Origin: Methylophilus glucosoxydans
GTDB taxonomy: Bacteria; Pseudomonadota; Gammaproteobacteria; Burkholderiales; Methylophilaceae
Assembly (NCBI RefSeq): GCF_042676145.1
Contig: NZ_JBHTJW010000003.1
Location: 124,001 to 188,000 of the forward strand
Reading direction: 5' to 3'
DNA length: 64,000 nt
Below, piece by piece: positions 32,126 through 40,324 of the stretch. The number at the start of each line of letters is the position of its first letter. Position 1 is the stretch's first letter. Position numbers and translations under genes: made by a program. The notes beneath the pieces are model-generated. The model saw only the letters and a program-made list of their open reading frames with translations. It was not told the origin of the DNA and did not search any database.

Positions 32126-33288
32126 AATGGCTATATCTGGACCATAACGCAACCACGCAGCCGCTACCGCAAGTGGTGGAGGCCATGCTGCCCTGGCTGA
32201 GTACGCACTATGGCAACCCGTCCAGCAGTCATCCGCTGGGGCGCCAAGCGCGCGAGGCACTGGTGAATGCGCGTGCCAGTGTGGCGGCTTTTTTGCAGTC
32301 CAACCCGGCCGAGGTGGTGTTTACCAGTGGCGCCACCGAATCCAACCATCTGGCCATCCTGGCGGCTTTGGCCGCCCGGCCCGAGCGGCGGCAGATTGTC
32401 ACCAGTGCAGTGGAGCATACCTCCACCCGATTACTTCTGGCACAGCTGGCAAAACAGGGCGTGGAAGTGGTGGAAATTGGCGTTGATGCACAGGGACAAT
32501 TGTCCATGCCGGAGTTGCTGGCAGCGGTGGGGCCGCACACTGCTCTGGTCAGCCTCATGCATGCCAACCATGAAACCGGGGTGATTTTCCCAGTGGCTGA
32601 AGCGGCCGAGATCGCCCACCGCCATGGCGCGCTCATGCATGTGGATGCGGCACAAAGTGCGGGCAAACTGCCACTCAATATGGCGGCGCTGGGCTGTGAT
32701 TTGCTCGGGTTTTCTGCGCACAAACTGTATGCCGCCAAAGGCACAGGTGTGCTCTATGTGAAAAAAGGCCTGAGTCTGCAACCCATGCTGTGGGGCAATC
32801 AGGAACGTCACCGCCGCGGTGGCACCGAAAACCTGCCCGGTATTGTCGGGCTGGCCACCGCCTGCGATGTGCTGGGCGGAGACCTTGCCACCCATGCCAG
32901 CCGCATGGCGGCCTTGCGTGACCAGTTTGAACAGGCCGTGCTGCAGGCACTGCCCGCCGTCGAGGTCAATGGCGGCGGCCCCAGGGTGGCCAATACCAGC
33001 CATCTGTGTTTTGCAGGGTTAAGTGCGGACTCGAGTACAGACCTCAATGGCGAGGCCTTGCTGTTGCGACTGGAAAAACAGGGTGTGCTTGCCTCGCGTG
33101 GCAGTGCCTGTAGCGCAGGCGGCAATCAGCCTTCGCATGTGCTGCTGGCCATGGGCCGCAGCGAGCAACAAGCCTTGTGCTCATTGCGTTTTTCGCTGGG
33201 CATACACCATACCGCCGCAGACATGCAGCAGTTACTGGCGGCTGTGGTCACCAGCGTCAGACAGTTGCAACTGCAACAGGCCGCCTAA
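32122..33288 (+). CDS. nifS: Cysteine desulfurase NifS
   Basis: Nitrogenase-dedicated cysteine desulfurase, 388 residues, starting MKWLYLDHNATTQPLP at the ATGA overlap with the previous gene. Motifs: GATESNHLAIL, the PLP-Lys region GFSAHKLYAAKGTGVLYV, RGGTENLPGIVGL and the catalytic-Cys loop ASRGSACSAGGNQPSHVLLAMG. It coexists with IscS (22636), so the cluster encodes two desulfurases, while no NifU is present. Confidence 0.95.
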   Translation: MKWLYLDHNATTQPLPQVVEAMLPWLSTHYGNPSSSHPLGRQAREALVNARASVAAFLQSNPAEVVFTSGATESNHLAILAALAARPERRQIVTSAVEHTSTRLLLAQLAKQGVEVVEIGVDAQGQLSMPELLAAVGPHTALVSLMHANHETGVIFPVAEAAEIAHRHGALMHVDAAQSAGKLPLNMAALGCDLLGFSAHKLYAAKGTGVLYVKKGLSLQPMLWGNQERHRRGGTENLPGIVGLATACDVLGGDLATHASRMAALRDQFEQAVLQALPAVEVNGGGPRVANTSHLCFAGLSADSSTDLNGEALLLRLEKQGVLASRGSACSAGGNQPSHVLLAMGRSEQQALCSLRFSLGIHHTAADMQQLLAAVVTSVRQLQLQQAA

Positions 33289-33309
33289 CCTCATTTGAAA
33301 GGAAACTCG

Positions 33310-33516
33310 ATGAAAGTGATGATACGCCGTACCGAACAGGGCTTGTCGCTCTATGTCCCGAAAAAAGATCTGGAAGAGCCGATTGTCGAACAGGAAAAGC
33401 CTGAGTTGTGGGGCGGCAGCGTCAAGCTGGCCAATGGCTGGCTGCTGAGTTTGCCGGAAATGGCCGCCGATACCCGCCTGCCGGTGACGGTAGAAGCGAA
33501 ACGCATCGGTGAGTAA
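33310..33516 (+). CDS. nifT: NifT/FixU family protein
   Basis: A 68-residue protein of the NifT family, of unknown role, usually near nifHDK or nifZ. MKVMIRRTEQGLSLYVPKKDLEEPIV and WGGSVKLANGWLLSLPEMAADTRLPVTVEAKR fit the family throughout. The ATG at 33310 follows AAAGGAAA. Confidence 0.92.
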   Translation: MKVMIRRTEQGLSLYVPKKDLEEPIVEQEKPELWGGSVKLANGWLLSLPEMAADTRLPVTVEAKRIGE

Positions 33517-33527
33517 AGGAGAACAGG

Positions 33528-33794
33528 ATGTGTATTGCTGAACAAACCCTGAACGAGATTGTGACGGCGCTGGGCGATTTTCGTACCGTGACCAGCAACC
33601 CGTTGACCATGTTGCGCGAATGCTATCCGGACATCAGCTTTCTGCGCATGGCCGAGCGCGATATGGATGAAGCGCCATACTGTCGCCTGAGTGATTTCAA
33701 CCTGTATTTGCTGGATACCCGCGAGCACTGTGTCAAACTGACCCGTCAGCTCGAGCATGCCACCGGCATCGTACTCACCCAGCGGGATGCCTGA
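33528..33794 (+). CDS. Small nif-linked protein of unknown function
   Basis: An 88-residue protein, MCIAEQTLNEIVTALGDFRTVTSNPLTMLRECYPDISFLRMAERDMDEAPYCRL..., with three Cys spread out and no known cluster motif. It looks like the small uncharacterised proteins seen near nifT in other diazotrophs (possibly DUF6129), but this could not be checked. AAAGGAG precedes the ATG. It is 1 bp from the aminotransferase-like gene and forms an operon with it. Confidence 0.65.
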   Translation: MCIAEQTLNEIVTALGDFRTVTSNPLTMLRECYPDISFLRMAERDMDEAPYCRLSDFNLYLLDTREHCVKLTRQLEHATGIVLTQRDA

Positions 33795-33795
33795 C

Positions 33796-34977
33796 ATGGC
33801 CGACCAGGATTATGCGGGCAGTGCCATCACCTTGAGCAGCGCCGATTATGGTGAAGCCGAAGCTGCTGCGATGGCCATGGTCTTGCAGCGCAATGCACAA
33901 AGTACAGGTCCGCTTGTCCCGGCGTTTGAACAGGCTTTTGCCAGCTGGCTGGGACGCAAGCATGCCATTGCCGTCAGCAGCAGTACCATTGCCTGCCTGC
34001 TGGTGCTGCGGGCCGCTGGCATAGGCAGTGGCGACAGCGTCATTGCGCCCTCGTATAGCTGGCGTCATCTGGCGCATGCCATCCACTGGAGCGGGGCGCA
34101 ACCGGTGTTGAGCGAGATCGATTACTGGTCGCAAACCCTGGCAGCAGACAAGATTGAAGCTGCCTTGCAGCGGGCACCACAGGCCAGGGTCAAGGCCCTG
34201 CTGGTGAATAATACCAATGGTCATCCGGCAGACTGGCAGGCTTTGCGCACCCTGGCACGTGCCCAGCAATGGTTGCTGATAGAAGATGCCAGCGAATCTA
34301 TCGGCTCGCGTTACCAGGGCCAGCTCACCGGCAGCTTTGGCGATGCGGCGGTGTTTGATTTCAGCCAGCCGTCTGCCCTGTGTTGCGGCAAGGCCGCTAT
34401 GATCGTCACCGATGATGACACGCTGGCGCTCAAGCTCAGGCATTATCGCCAGCATGGCCATGACGACCAGGCCTCGCTCAGTGCCAGCCTGCGGCCACCG
34501 CTGGATGCCGGTATCAGCGAGCTCACGGCTGCATTGGGGCTGATTCAGCTGCAACGCCTGCCGGAGATACTGGCCAAACGCAAACTGGTCGAAGCCTGGT
34601 ATCAGGCACAGATCTCCAGTTTTGAAGGCATCAAGCCGCCTTATATCGCCCCCGGCGTCGATGAGGTGCACTGGATGCTGTACTGCGTGCATCTGGGCAC
34701 CCGTTTTTCAGCCAGTAGCCGTGATGCCATGGTCGAAGACATGTCCACCGAACTGGTGGAGGCCGCAGCCTACTGCAGACCCCTGCATTTGCAACGTGCC
34801 TATGTCGAGCACTACGGCATGCGCAAGGGGCATTTGCTGGTCACCGAAAAAGTGGCAGACCGCGCCATTGCACTGCCTTTTCATGGCGGGCTCACTGAAG
34901 ACCAGATTGCCTTTATCGTCAAAACCGCCAAGGACGCCTCCATCAATGTCGGCGCCGGTGCGGCCATTTATCTCTAA
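33796..34977 (+). CDS. DegT/DnrJ/EryC1/StrS aminotransferase homologue lacking the usual PLP lysine
   Basis: A 393-residue protein with the fold-type I scaffold of sugar aminotransferases: AVSSSTIACLLVLRAAGIGSGDSVIAPSYSW, PVLSEIDYWSQTLAADKIEAAL, NGHPADWQALRTLA, LLIEDASESIGSRYQGQLTGSFGDAAVF. The Asp and following Ser of the cofactor-contacting EDAS are kept. Where the family has FSFxxTKN, with the Schiff-base Lys, this protein has FDFSQPSAL; the Lys position (193) is Ser, and the next Lys (199) is six residues on. So it may be a non-catalytic homologue or a PMP-dependent dehydratase-like variant. The start at 33796 lies right after the previous stop. Confidence 0.8.
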   Translation: MADQDYAGSAITLSSADYGEAEAAAMAMVLQRNAQSTGPLVPAFEQAFASWLGRKHAIAVSSSTIACLLVLRAAGIGSGDSVIAPSYSWRHLAHAIHWSGAQPVLSEIDYWSQTLAADKIEAALQRAPQARVKALLVNNTNGHPADWQALRTLARAQQWLLIEDASESIGSRYQGQLTGSFGDAAVFDFSQPSALCCGKAAMIVTDDDTLALKLRHYRQHGHDDQASLSASLRPPLDAGISELTAALGLIQLQRLPEILAKRKLVEAWYQAQISSFEGIKPPYIAPGVDEVHWMLYCVHLGTRFSASSRDAMVEDMSTELVEAAAYCRPLHLQRAYVEHYGMRKGHLLVTEKVADRAIALPFHGGLTEDQIAFIVKTAKDASINVGAGAAIYL

Positions 34978-35011
34978 TCCTGCAAGACTTCGTCATCACA
35001 AGGAATACAAC

Positions 35012-35884
35012 ATGCCTACGCAACCACTGCCAGAAAGCGAACTGCAAGCCATCCGTCAAAGCCTGAGCGAAGGCAGTGTGATTCCCTATCTTGGGCCTGC
35101 CGTGCTGGAACTTGCGCCGACCACCTGCCAGGTGCCCGCCACGCCGGAAGCGCTGGTGGCCATGCTGACCACCAAGGTCAGCGTGCCACACAAAATCCGC
35201 AACAATCTGACCGCCGCTGCCCAGTTTATCGAGAACTTCAAGCACCGAAAAACACTGGTCAACCTGATGACGGAGGCCTATGCCGCCGGGGCCAGCCCCA
35301 ATGCCTTGCACCGCTTTCTGGCCGCTTTGCCCAAGAAGCCTCTGCTGGTGGTGGATAGCTGGTATAGCAATGCCATGGCACAGGCGCTGGCCGGGCAGCA
35401 CAACTGGGGCATGATACAGGGCGTGTCACAATCCGAGCACCTCGGGCAATGGGTGCACTATGTCGAGCCCGATGGCAACAGCATAGAAGCCAGCGAAGCC
35501 GATGCCTGGACCACCGTGCTTTATCAGCCGCTGGGCAGCAACCAGCCCGCACAAAACTATATTATTTCCGATTCTGATTATGTCGAGGTCCTGACCGAAA
35601 TCGACATCCAGACCCCGATTCCGCCTCGCGTACAGGAGTTGCGCCATGGCGCGCACTTTCTGTTTATGGGATGCCGCTTTAACCACCAACTCACCCGCAC
35701 CTATGCCAGACAGATTATGAAACGCTCTTCGGCGCAGCACTGGGCGGTAATTGACGGGCCGCTGACTCGCATGGAAGAAAAATTTCTGGCCGAACAGCAG
35801 ATACGCCGTATCGACCTGCCGCTGGCTGATTTTGTGCACTGGCTGCAAACCGCCGAGCTGGCGCAACCGCTGGTCGCTGCCTGA
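35012..35884 (+). CDS. SIR2-like domain protein, degenerate NAD site
   Basis: A 290-residue protein with the outline of SIR2-like domains: LSEGSVIPYLGPAVLEL near residue 20 in place of the GAGxS loop, an ALPKKPLLVVDSWYSN segment where TTNYD is usual, and a C-terminal HFLFMGCRFNHQLTRTYARQIM...HWAVIDGPL like the GYSLxD region. Because the Gly-rich loop and Asn-Asp residues are altered, NAD hydrolysis or deacylation is doubtful. The ATG at 35012 follows AAGGAA. It lies 34 bp after the aminotransferase-like gene and 10 bp before the zinc-ribbon gene. Confidence 0.65.
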   Translation: MPTQPLPESELQAIRQSLSEGSVIPYLGPAVLELAPTTCQVPATPEALVAMLTTKVSVPHKIRNNLTAAAQFIENFKHRKTLVNLMTEAYAAGASPNALHRFLAALPKKPLLVVDSWYSNAMAQALAGQHNWGMIQGVSQSEHLGQWVHYVEPDGNSIEASEADAWTTVLYQPLGSNQPAQNYIISDSDYVEVLTEIDIQTPIPPRVQELRHGAHFLFMGCRFNHQLTRTYARQIMKRSSAQHWAVIDGPLTRMEEKFLAEQQIRRIDLPLADFVHWLQTAELAQPLVAA

Positions 35885-35894
35885 GGAGCCCGCC

Positions 35895-36125
35895 ATGCCC
35901 TTGTACGATTTTCAGTGTAGCCAATGTGGCAAAACTCAAGAGCTGTTGCTCAAACTCAATACCAGTGCGCCCGCCTGCCCGCATTGCGGTGGTACGCTGC
36001 AAAAACAAGTGTCCAGACTGGCTGAACCCGGCAAAACCGCTGGCATCATCGCCAGCGCCAGGGCGCAAGCCAAGCGCGAAGGGCACTTCAGCAACTACGC
36101 TGCTGCCGAAAGAAAAAAGCTGTGA
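35895..36125 (+). CDS. FmdB-family zinc ribbon protein
   Basis: A 76-residue protein with the FmdB start MPLYDFQCSQCGKTQELLLKL and a second Cys pair in ACPHCGGTLQKQVSR, giving a four-Cys zinc ribbon, followed by a Lys/Arg-rich tail. FmdB proteins are regulatory or metal-binding and often encoded beside metabolic operons. GAGGAGCCC precedes the start. It ends the nif-linked run; the next gene faces the other way. Confidence 0.85.
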   Translation: MPLYDFQCSQCGKTQELLLKLNTSAPACPHCGGTLQKQVSRLAEPGKTAGIIASARAQAKREGHFSNYAAAERKKL

Positions 36126-36232
36126 TGCGCCATGCCTAGGGTAAACCTGACCGACGCTCTATATAAGCTTCGCAAAGGGCGCGCGCGTTAACAGTTTTTC
36201 TTAGTATCCAGAGTACCTTCACGGAATGAGTT

Positions 36233-38296
36233 TTACTTGAGCAATACTGACTCAGTGGGGCTGCTGGGGACAGTCACCAGTGTCTTGAAGTTACTGTAAG
36301 GCATGGGTTTATAAAAGTAATAGCCTTGCACGAACTTGCACGAAGTGGTGTTCAAAAAGTTTAACTGCTCCAGAGACTCTATGCCTTCTGCCACTACTTC
36401 AAAGTGCAGAATTTCGGCCAGTTTGACGATGGCCTTCACCAGCTCGGTATTGTCCAGATGTAAGGGAATGTCGTTCATAAAGGCACGATCTATCTTGATC
36501 TGGCTGATTGGGTATTTGGTTAGATAGCTCAGTGAGGAGTAGCCTGTCCCAAAGTCATCCAGCGAAACTGTAATGCCCAGTGATGCGATCTGTAACAGGG
36601 TTTTTAGTACTTCTTCATTCTTCTCCAACAGCACAGACTCTGTGATCTCCAGTTTGATCCAGGCCGGATCGCACTGCCAATGGCTTAATTTTTGTTGCAA
36701 GCTGTCAAAAAACTGCGGCGCCTGAATCTGGTGCGAAGACAAATTGATTGCAATCGGGATCATGTCAAGTCGGTTCTGATTGATTTCGACGGCATAAGCG
36801 ATGCCTTGATTCAAAATCCAGTCACCTATCTCCAGAATCTGCCCGTTGCGTTCAGCCACAGGAATAAATTTATCTGGCGGGATAAAGCCTTTGAGCGGAT
36901 GTTTCCAGCGGATCAAGGCCTCGGCACCGGCAATCCGGTTGTCGCGAATATCCACTTGCGGTTGCAGGTAGATTTCAAATTCCTTGTTTTCAAGCGCATG
37001 TGACAGTGCGGCTTCCATTTCAATATAATCAAGAGACTCTTGTAAAAACCCCGGGGCAAAAAACAGGTACTGCTGGAGTGTTTTTTCCGCCTTGGTTGCT
37101 GTCAGCGTCGTGTAGGGAATCAATAGCTTGAAGTTCTCAGTATCTTGCGGCAGCTTCATGATGCCGGCAAAGGTCTTGATCTTGATGGTGCGTATGCCCA
37201 GTGAATAAGGGGCTTGCAGGCGTGCAATCAGTGTTTCAATTTCGGACACCAGCTTTTTATCATCCCCGCATTCTTCTCTGACCCATAGAAAACTCGAATA
37301 GGCGACGCGTGCAATCATGCTGTTTGACACGACTCTTTCTTGTAGTCGTGCCAAAAACTGGTTCAATAGTTCAGTGGTGCTGGCAGGTCCAATAAACTCT
37401 GACAGCTCTTCGAGTGACTGTACCCTGATCAGGGTCGCAACGACGGGTTGGTCTGCGGAGAATCGCTGCGGGTAATGGTGCAAAAAGCCCAGTTTATTCA
37501 GCACTCCGGTTTCCCTGTCAAACAGCAAGGACTGCTGCAGACGGAACATTAGGCTGTTTTCTTGCACTTGTTGTGGCGGCGTTTGCTTGCCTTCCAGCAA
37601 ACCATTAATCACACCTATAAACTCATTTGGCTCTGACCCCAACACCACCAGAATCTTTGCATAGGTTTTTTTGCTCGCAAAATACAACACGGCCAGCAGA
37701 AGCAGCATGCTGGCCAGATAAATACCGATATTGGTAAATTCAATATATTCCAGTGACTTGAACTCTTGCCAGGTTTGCGAAAGATTCCCGGCCAGTGCGG
37801 TGTCCACGCTGTCTATGGTCGCTTTCCCGGCATGAAACAGAGGTGTAAATCGTGTTGTCACTGAGGCTTCTGACTTATCAGTCGGTTGCTGGATGAGTAA
37901 CTGGTTGAGTTCGTCTTTAAACAGATGGAAGTTGCTCTCTATTTCGTCAATCAAACTGGCATTTTGCGAGTTGATTGCAGGGAGTTGTTTCAACTGCTCC
38001 ACCTTGTTAGTCAGCACATGGAGTTTGTTCAAGATTTCTGGCAGGACGTGATTGCGCTCATATAAATCCTGCGTTCTGAGCGACTCTCGTACATCGGCAA
38101 TCAGCATCAGGGTTTCTGTTCTGACCTCGTTCAGCGCCTCCATATTCGGGATCAAGGTATTCATGATCACGCCGCGTGAGAAGTAGGTTTTATGCGTCAT
38201 CCAGATCAGACAGCCAACGGTCAAGGTAATGCTGATAATCATCATGAAGACGAATTTCAACAAGGTCCGTTTGATGTTGAGTTCCTGCATTTTCAT
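36233..38296 (-). CDS. Membrane EAL-domain protein with a degenerate GGDEF domain
   Basis: Probable c-di-GMP phosphodiesterase, 687 residues. TM1 lies at about 10-32 and TM2 at about 190-207, framing a periplasmic helical sensor domain. A GGDEF-like domain follows (LFDRETGVLNKLGFLHHY), but the active loop reads RVAYSSFLWV instead of GGDEF, so no cyclase activity is expected. The C-terminal EAL domain is intact by eye: AEALIRWKHP, NLSSHQ, KLEITES, SLDDFGTGYSSLSYL, KIDRAFM, VAEGIES and QGYYFYKPM. AAGGAA precedes the ATG. It diverges from the chemotaxis operon. Confidence 0.92.
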   Translation of the reverse strand: MKMQELNIKRTLLKFVFMMIISITLTVGCLIWMTHKTYFSRGVIMNTLIPNMEALNEVRTETLMLIADVRESLRTQDLYERNHVLPEILNKLHVLTNKVEQLKQLPAINSQNASLIDEIESNFHLFKDELNQLLIQQPTDKSEASVTTRFTPLFHAGKATIDSVDTALAGNLSQTWQEFKSLEYIEFTNIGIYLASMLLLLAVLYFASKKTYAKILVVLGSEPNEFIGVINGLLEGKQTPPQQVQENSLMFRLQQSLLFDRETGVLNKLGFLHHYPQRFSADQPVVATLIRVQSLEELSEFIGPASTTELLNQFLARLQERVVSNSMIARVAYSSFLWVREECGDDKKLVSEIETLIARLQAPYSLGIRTIKIKTFAGIMKLPQDTENFKLLIPYTTLTATKAEKTLQQYLFFAPGFLQESLDYIEMEAALSHALENKEFEIYLQPQVDIRDNRIAGAEALIRWKHPLKGFIPPDKFIPVAERNGQILEIGDWILNQGIAYAVEINQNRLDMIPIAINLSSHQIQAPQFFDSLQQKLSHWQCDPAWIKLEITESVLLEKNEEVLKTLLQIASLGITVSLDDFGTGYSSLSYLTKYPISQIKIDRAFMNDIPLHLDNTELVKAIVKLAEILHFEVVAEGIESLEQLNFLNTTSCKFVQGYYFYKPMPYSNFKTLVTVPSSPTESVLLK

Positions 38297-38313
38297 AGCT
38301 AATTCCTTGTTTT

Positions 38314-38332
38314 AACGTGAAAAATTCACGTT
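38314..38332. promoter_or_regulatory. Perfect inverted repeat before the EAL gene
   Basis: AACGTGAA-AAA-TTCACGTT lies 17 bp upstream of the EAL gene start, in its leader. It could be an operator or a small hairpin in the mRNA; no regulator can be named. Confidence 0.5.
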
Positions 38333-38514
38333 GGCGGTTATGCGCCGCTCGTCTCTCTATAACGCCATAAATACCGTAGGCTTTAGGGTTAGTCTCAAGC
38401 ATTCGATTAGGATAAATAAACCCACGCTTATTAGAGGATTAACGCATCCGTCAGTCTCTTAAAATTGAGCTAAACAAATGTAATTTCATTGGCACTACTG
38501 TAAGGATCCCATGA

Positions 38515-39531
38515 ATGCAAAATTATTACGATCACACCTCAAGCAGCAATGATATGCCTGAATTTCACAATGAGGAATTACAGCAGTTGTGCCAATCGGT
38601 GCTGCCACTATGGGCAGATCAGATCCATGCTGCAAAAACACTGACCAGTAGCTCGATTGATGAGTTAAGTGCCAAGTTTGCAGGATTGTCGCAAAGCGTA
38701 CGTGCGGTCACCAGCCATGGACAATCGCAGAGTAATGCGCAATTGCTTGAATTACTCAATTTAAGCCAGGATCAGTTAGCCATGGTGATTGCCTTGCTCA
38801 AAAACAGCATCGAAGAAAAGCAGACGCTGCTAGAGGCCGTTTCAACTTTATCCAGTTATACCAAAGAACTGTTGGATATGGCAGATATTGTCACTCGCAT
38901 CGCCAAGGAAACCGGGATGGTCGCTGTCAACGCTGCGATTGAAGCAGCGCGTGTCGGTGAGCGCGGCCGCGGGTTTGCTGTGGTGGCCGATGCAGTGAAA
39001 AGACTGTCCTCAGATGCCGGCCGTACCGGCTCGCATATTTCTGAAACCGTGAATCGTGTGTCGCAAGCGATTAAAAATGTATCGCAAGTTTCAAAAGAGT
39101 TTGAAAAGAAAGATGCGCAAACCCTGGTGGAGGCCGAACAGATTGTGAATACGGTACTGGATAAATTTGGCCATACCGCGAATGAAGTGGTCGCAGAGAG
39201 CCAGCAGATGGTTAAAGAAAGCCAGCATGTGGCACAAGAGATTGATCACGTGTTGTTTTCATTGCAGTTTCAGGATCGTGTCAGTCAAATGCTAAGCCAC
39301 GTTCAGCAGGATATCGAAAAACTGAATCAGCGCGTGGACGATGTGAATGGACTGGGCAGTGTTGATGAATGGTTAAAACAATTGAAGTCCACTTACACCA
39401 TGCGTGAGCAAACTCAGATCCACGACAAGCGATCCAGACCAACTGTTGCTGCCAGCAAAAAATCTTTCACTGCGAGTGCCGCGCCACCGGCCAGCACCAG
39501 CAACGATGCAGATGACATCACTTTCTTTTAA
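38515..39531 (+). CDS. Soluble MCP-like signalling protein
   Basis: A 338-residue protein with no transmembrane helix or HAMP. The central helical region contains a shortened receptor hairpin: MADIVTRIAKETGMVAVNAAIEAARVGERGRGFAVVADAVKRLSSDAG, the part that contacts CheA and CheW. The later LFSLQFQDRVSQMLSHVQQDI pattern is found in CheA-linked cytoplasmic proteins. It ends DADDITFF, an aromatic tail. The ATG at 38515 follows AAGGATCCC. It heads the chemotaxis run; regulation is not visible. Confidence 0.85.
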   Translation: MQNYYDHTSSSNDMPEFHNEELQQLCQSVLPLWADQIHAAKTLTSSSIDELSAKFAGLSQSVRAVTSHGQSQSNAQLLELLNLSQDQLAMVIALLKNSIEEKQTLLEAVSTLSSYTKELLDMADIVTRIAKETGMVAVNAAIEAARVGERGRGFAVVADAVKRLSSDAGRTGSHISETVNRVSQAIKNVSQVSKEFEKKDAQTLVEAEQIVNTVLDKFGHTANEVVAESQQMVKESQHVAQEIDHVLFSLQFQDRVSQMLSHVQQDIEKLNQRVDDVNGLGSVDEWLKQLKSTYTMREQTQIHDKRSRPTVAASKKSFTASAAPPASTSNDADDITFF

Positions 39532-39557
39532 ACGCTTTAGATAATAAGGAATTAGCC

Positions 39558-39926
39558 ATGGCAAAAACCATACTTATTGTAGATGACTCTTCTTCTTTGC
39601 GATCCGTAGTTGGCACCGCTCTCAAAGGCGCCGGTTACGATGTGATTGAAGCCGAAGACGGCAAGGACGCACTGACCAAGTTAAACGGGCAAAAAATCCA
39701 CCTCATCATTAGTGATGTGAACATGCCCAATATGAACGGCCTTGAGTTCCTCAAAGCCAGCAAGCAAATCCCCGCCTACAAATTCACACCAGTGATCATG
39801 CTCACCACCGAGAGCGCCGAAGAGAAAAAAATGCAGGGTCAGGCTGGGGGCGCCAAGGCATGGATGGTGAAACCTTTCCAACCGCCACAATTGTTGAACG
39901 CCGTGTCCAAGCTGGTGTTGCCATAG
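39558..39926 (+). CDS. cheY: Response regulator CheY
   Basis: A 122-residue single REC domain. The acidic pocket residues sit in VDDSS, the phospho-acceptor Asp is in HLIISDVNMPNMNGLEFL, the switch Thr in VIMLTTES and the conserved Lys in AWMVKPFQPPQL. It comes before the STAS and cheA genes. No cheZ is present nearby. Confidence 0.94.
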   Translation: MAKTILIVDDSSSLRSVVGTALKGAGYDVIEAEDGKDALTKLNGQKIHLIISDVNMPNMNGLEFLKASKQIPAYKFTPVIMLTTESAEEKKMQGQAGGAKAWMVKPFQPPQLLNAVSKLVLP

Positions 39927-39975
39927 CGCATCACCCTTAGCCATCCGTCGATTTTCTATCTCAGGGAGTTCCAGT

Positions 39976-40299
39976 ATGCCAGTCATGATTGATACCAATG
40001 AAGCGCGTTGTGCGCTGACCTTTAGTGGTGAACTAAATATTTATAACGCGGCAGAGACCATGGCCCAGGTGAAGACGGAGCTCAGCAAGACCTTGCCTTT
40101 GCATCTTGAGTTGGCCGAGGTGGACGAAGTCGATGCGGCTGGTCTACAAATTTTGATGGCAATCCGCTTGCATGCACTTTCACATGGCGTGGATTTCCAA
40201 CTTGCAAACCCCAGTGATGCAGTCATGGATTTGATTGAGCTCTCTGACACCGCTGGCTTTTTTGGCATCACCCAGGTGCTGACAGAAGTTGCCGCTTGA
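39976..40299 (+). CDS. STAS-domain protein of the chemotaxis operon
   Basis: A 107-residue STAS protein similar to anti-sigma-factor antagonists. The loop normally holding the phosphorylated Ser reads VDAAGLQIL, so it has Ala there and is unlikely to be controlled by that phosphorylation. Such proteins occur beside cheY and cheA in many proteobacteria; the role is not settled. AGGGAG precedes the start and it is 25 bp before cheA. Confidence 0.85.
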   Translation: MPVMIDTNEARCALTFSGELNIYNAAETMAQVKTELSKTLPLHLELAEVDEVDAAGLQILMAIRLHALSHGVDFQLANPSDAVMDLIELSDTAGFFGITQVLTEVAA

Positions 40300-40324
40300 G
40301 ACCACTATTTAAGGAGGAAACAAG

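Noticed and set aside
38461..38514. TTGGCAC sequence before the soluble MCP-like gene as a sigma-54 promoter
   Set aside because: The downstream GC is missing at the required 10-base spacing (TGGCACTACTGTAAGG).
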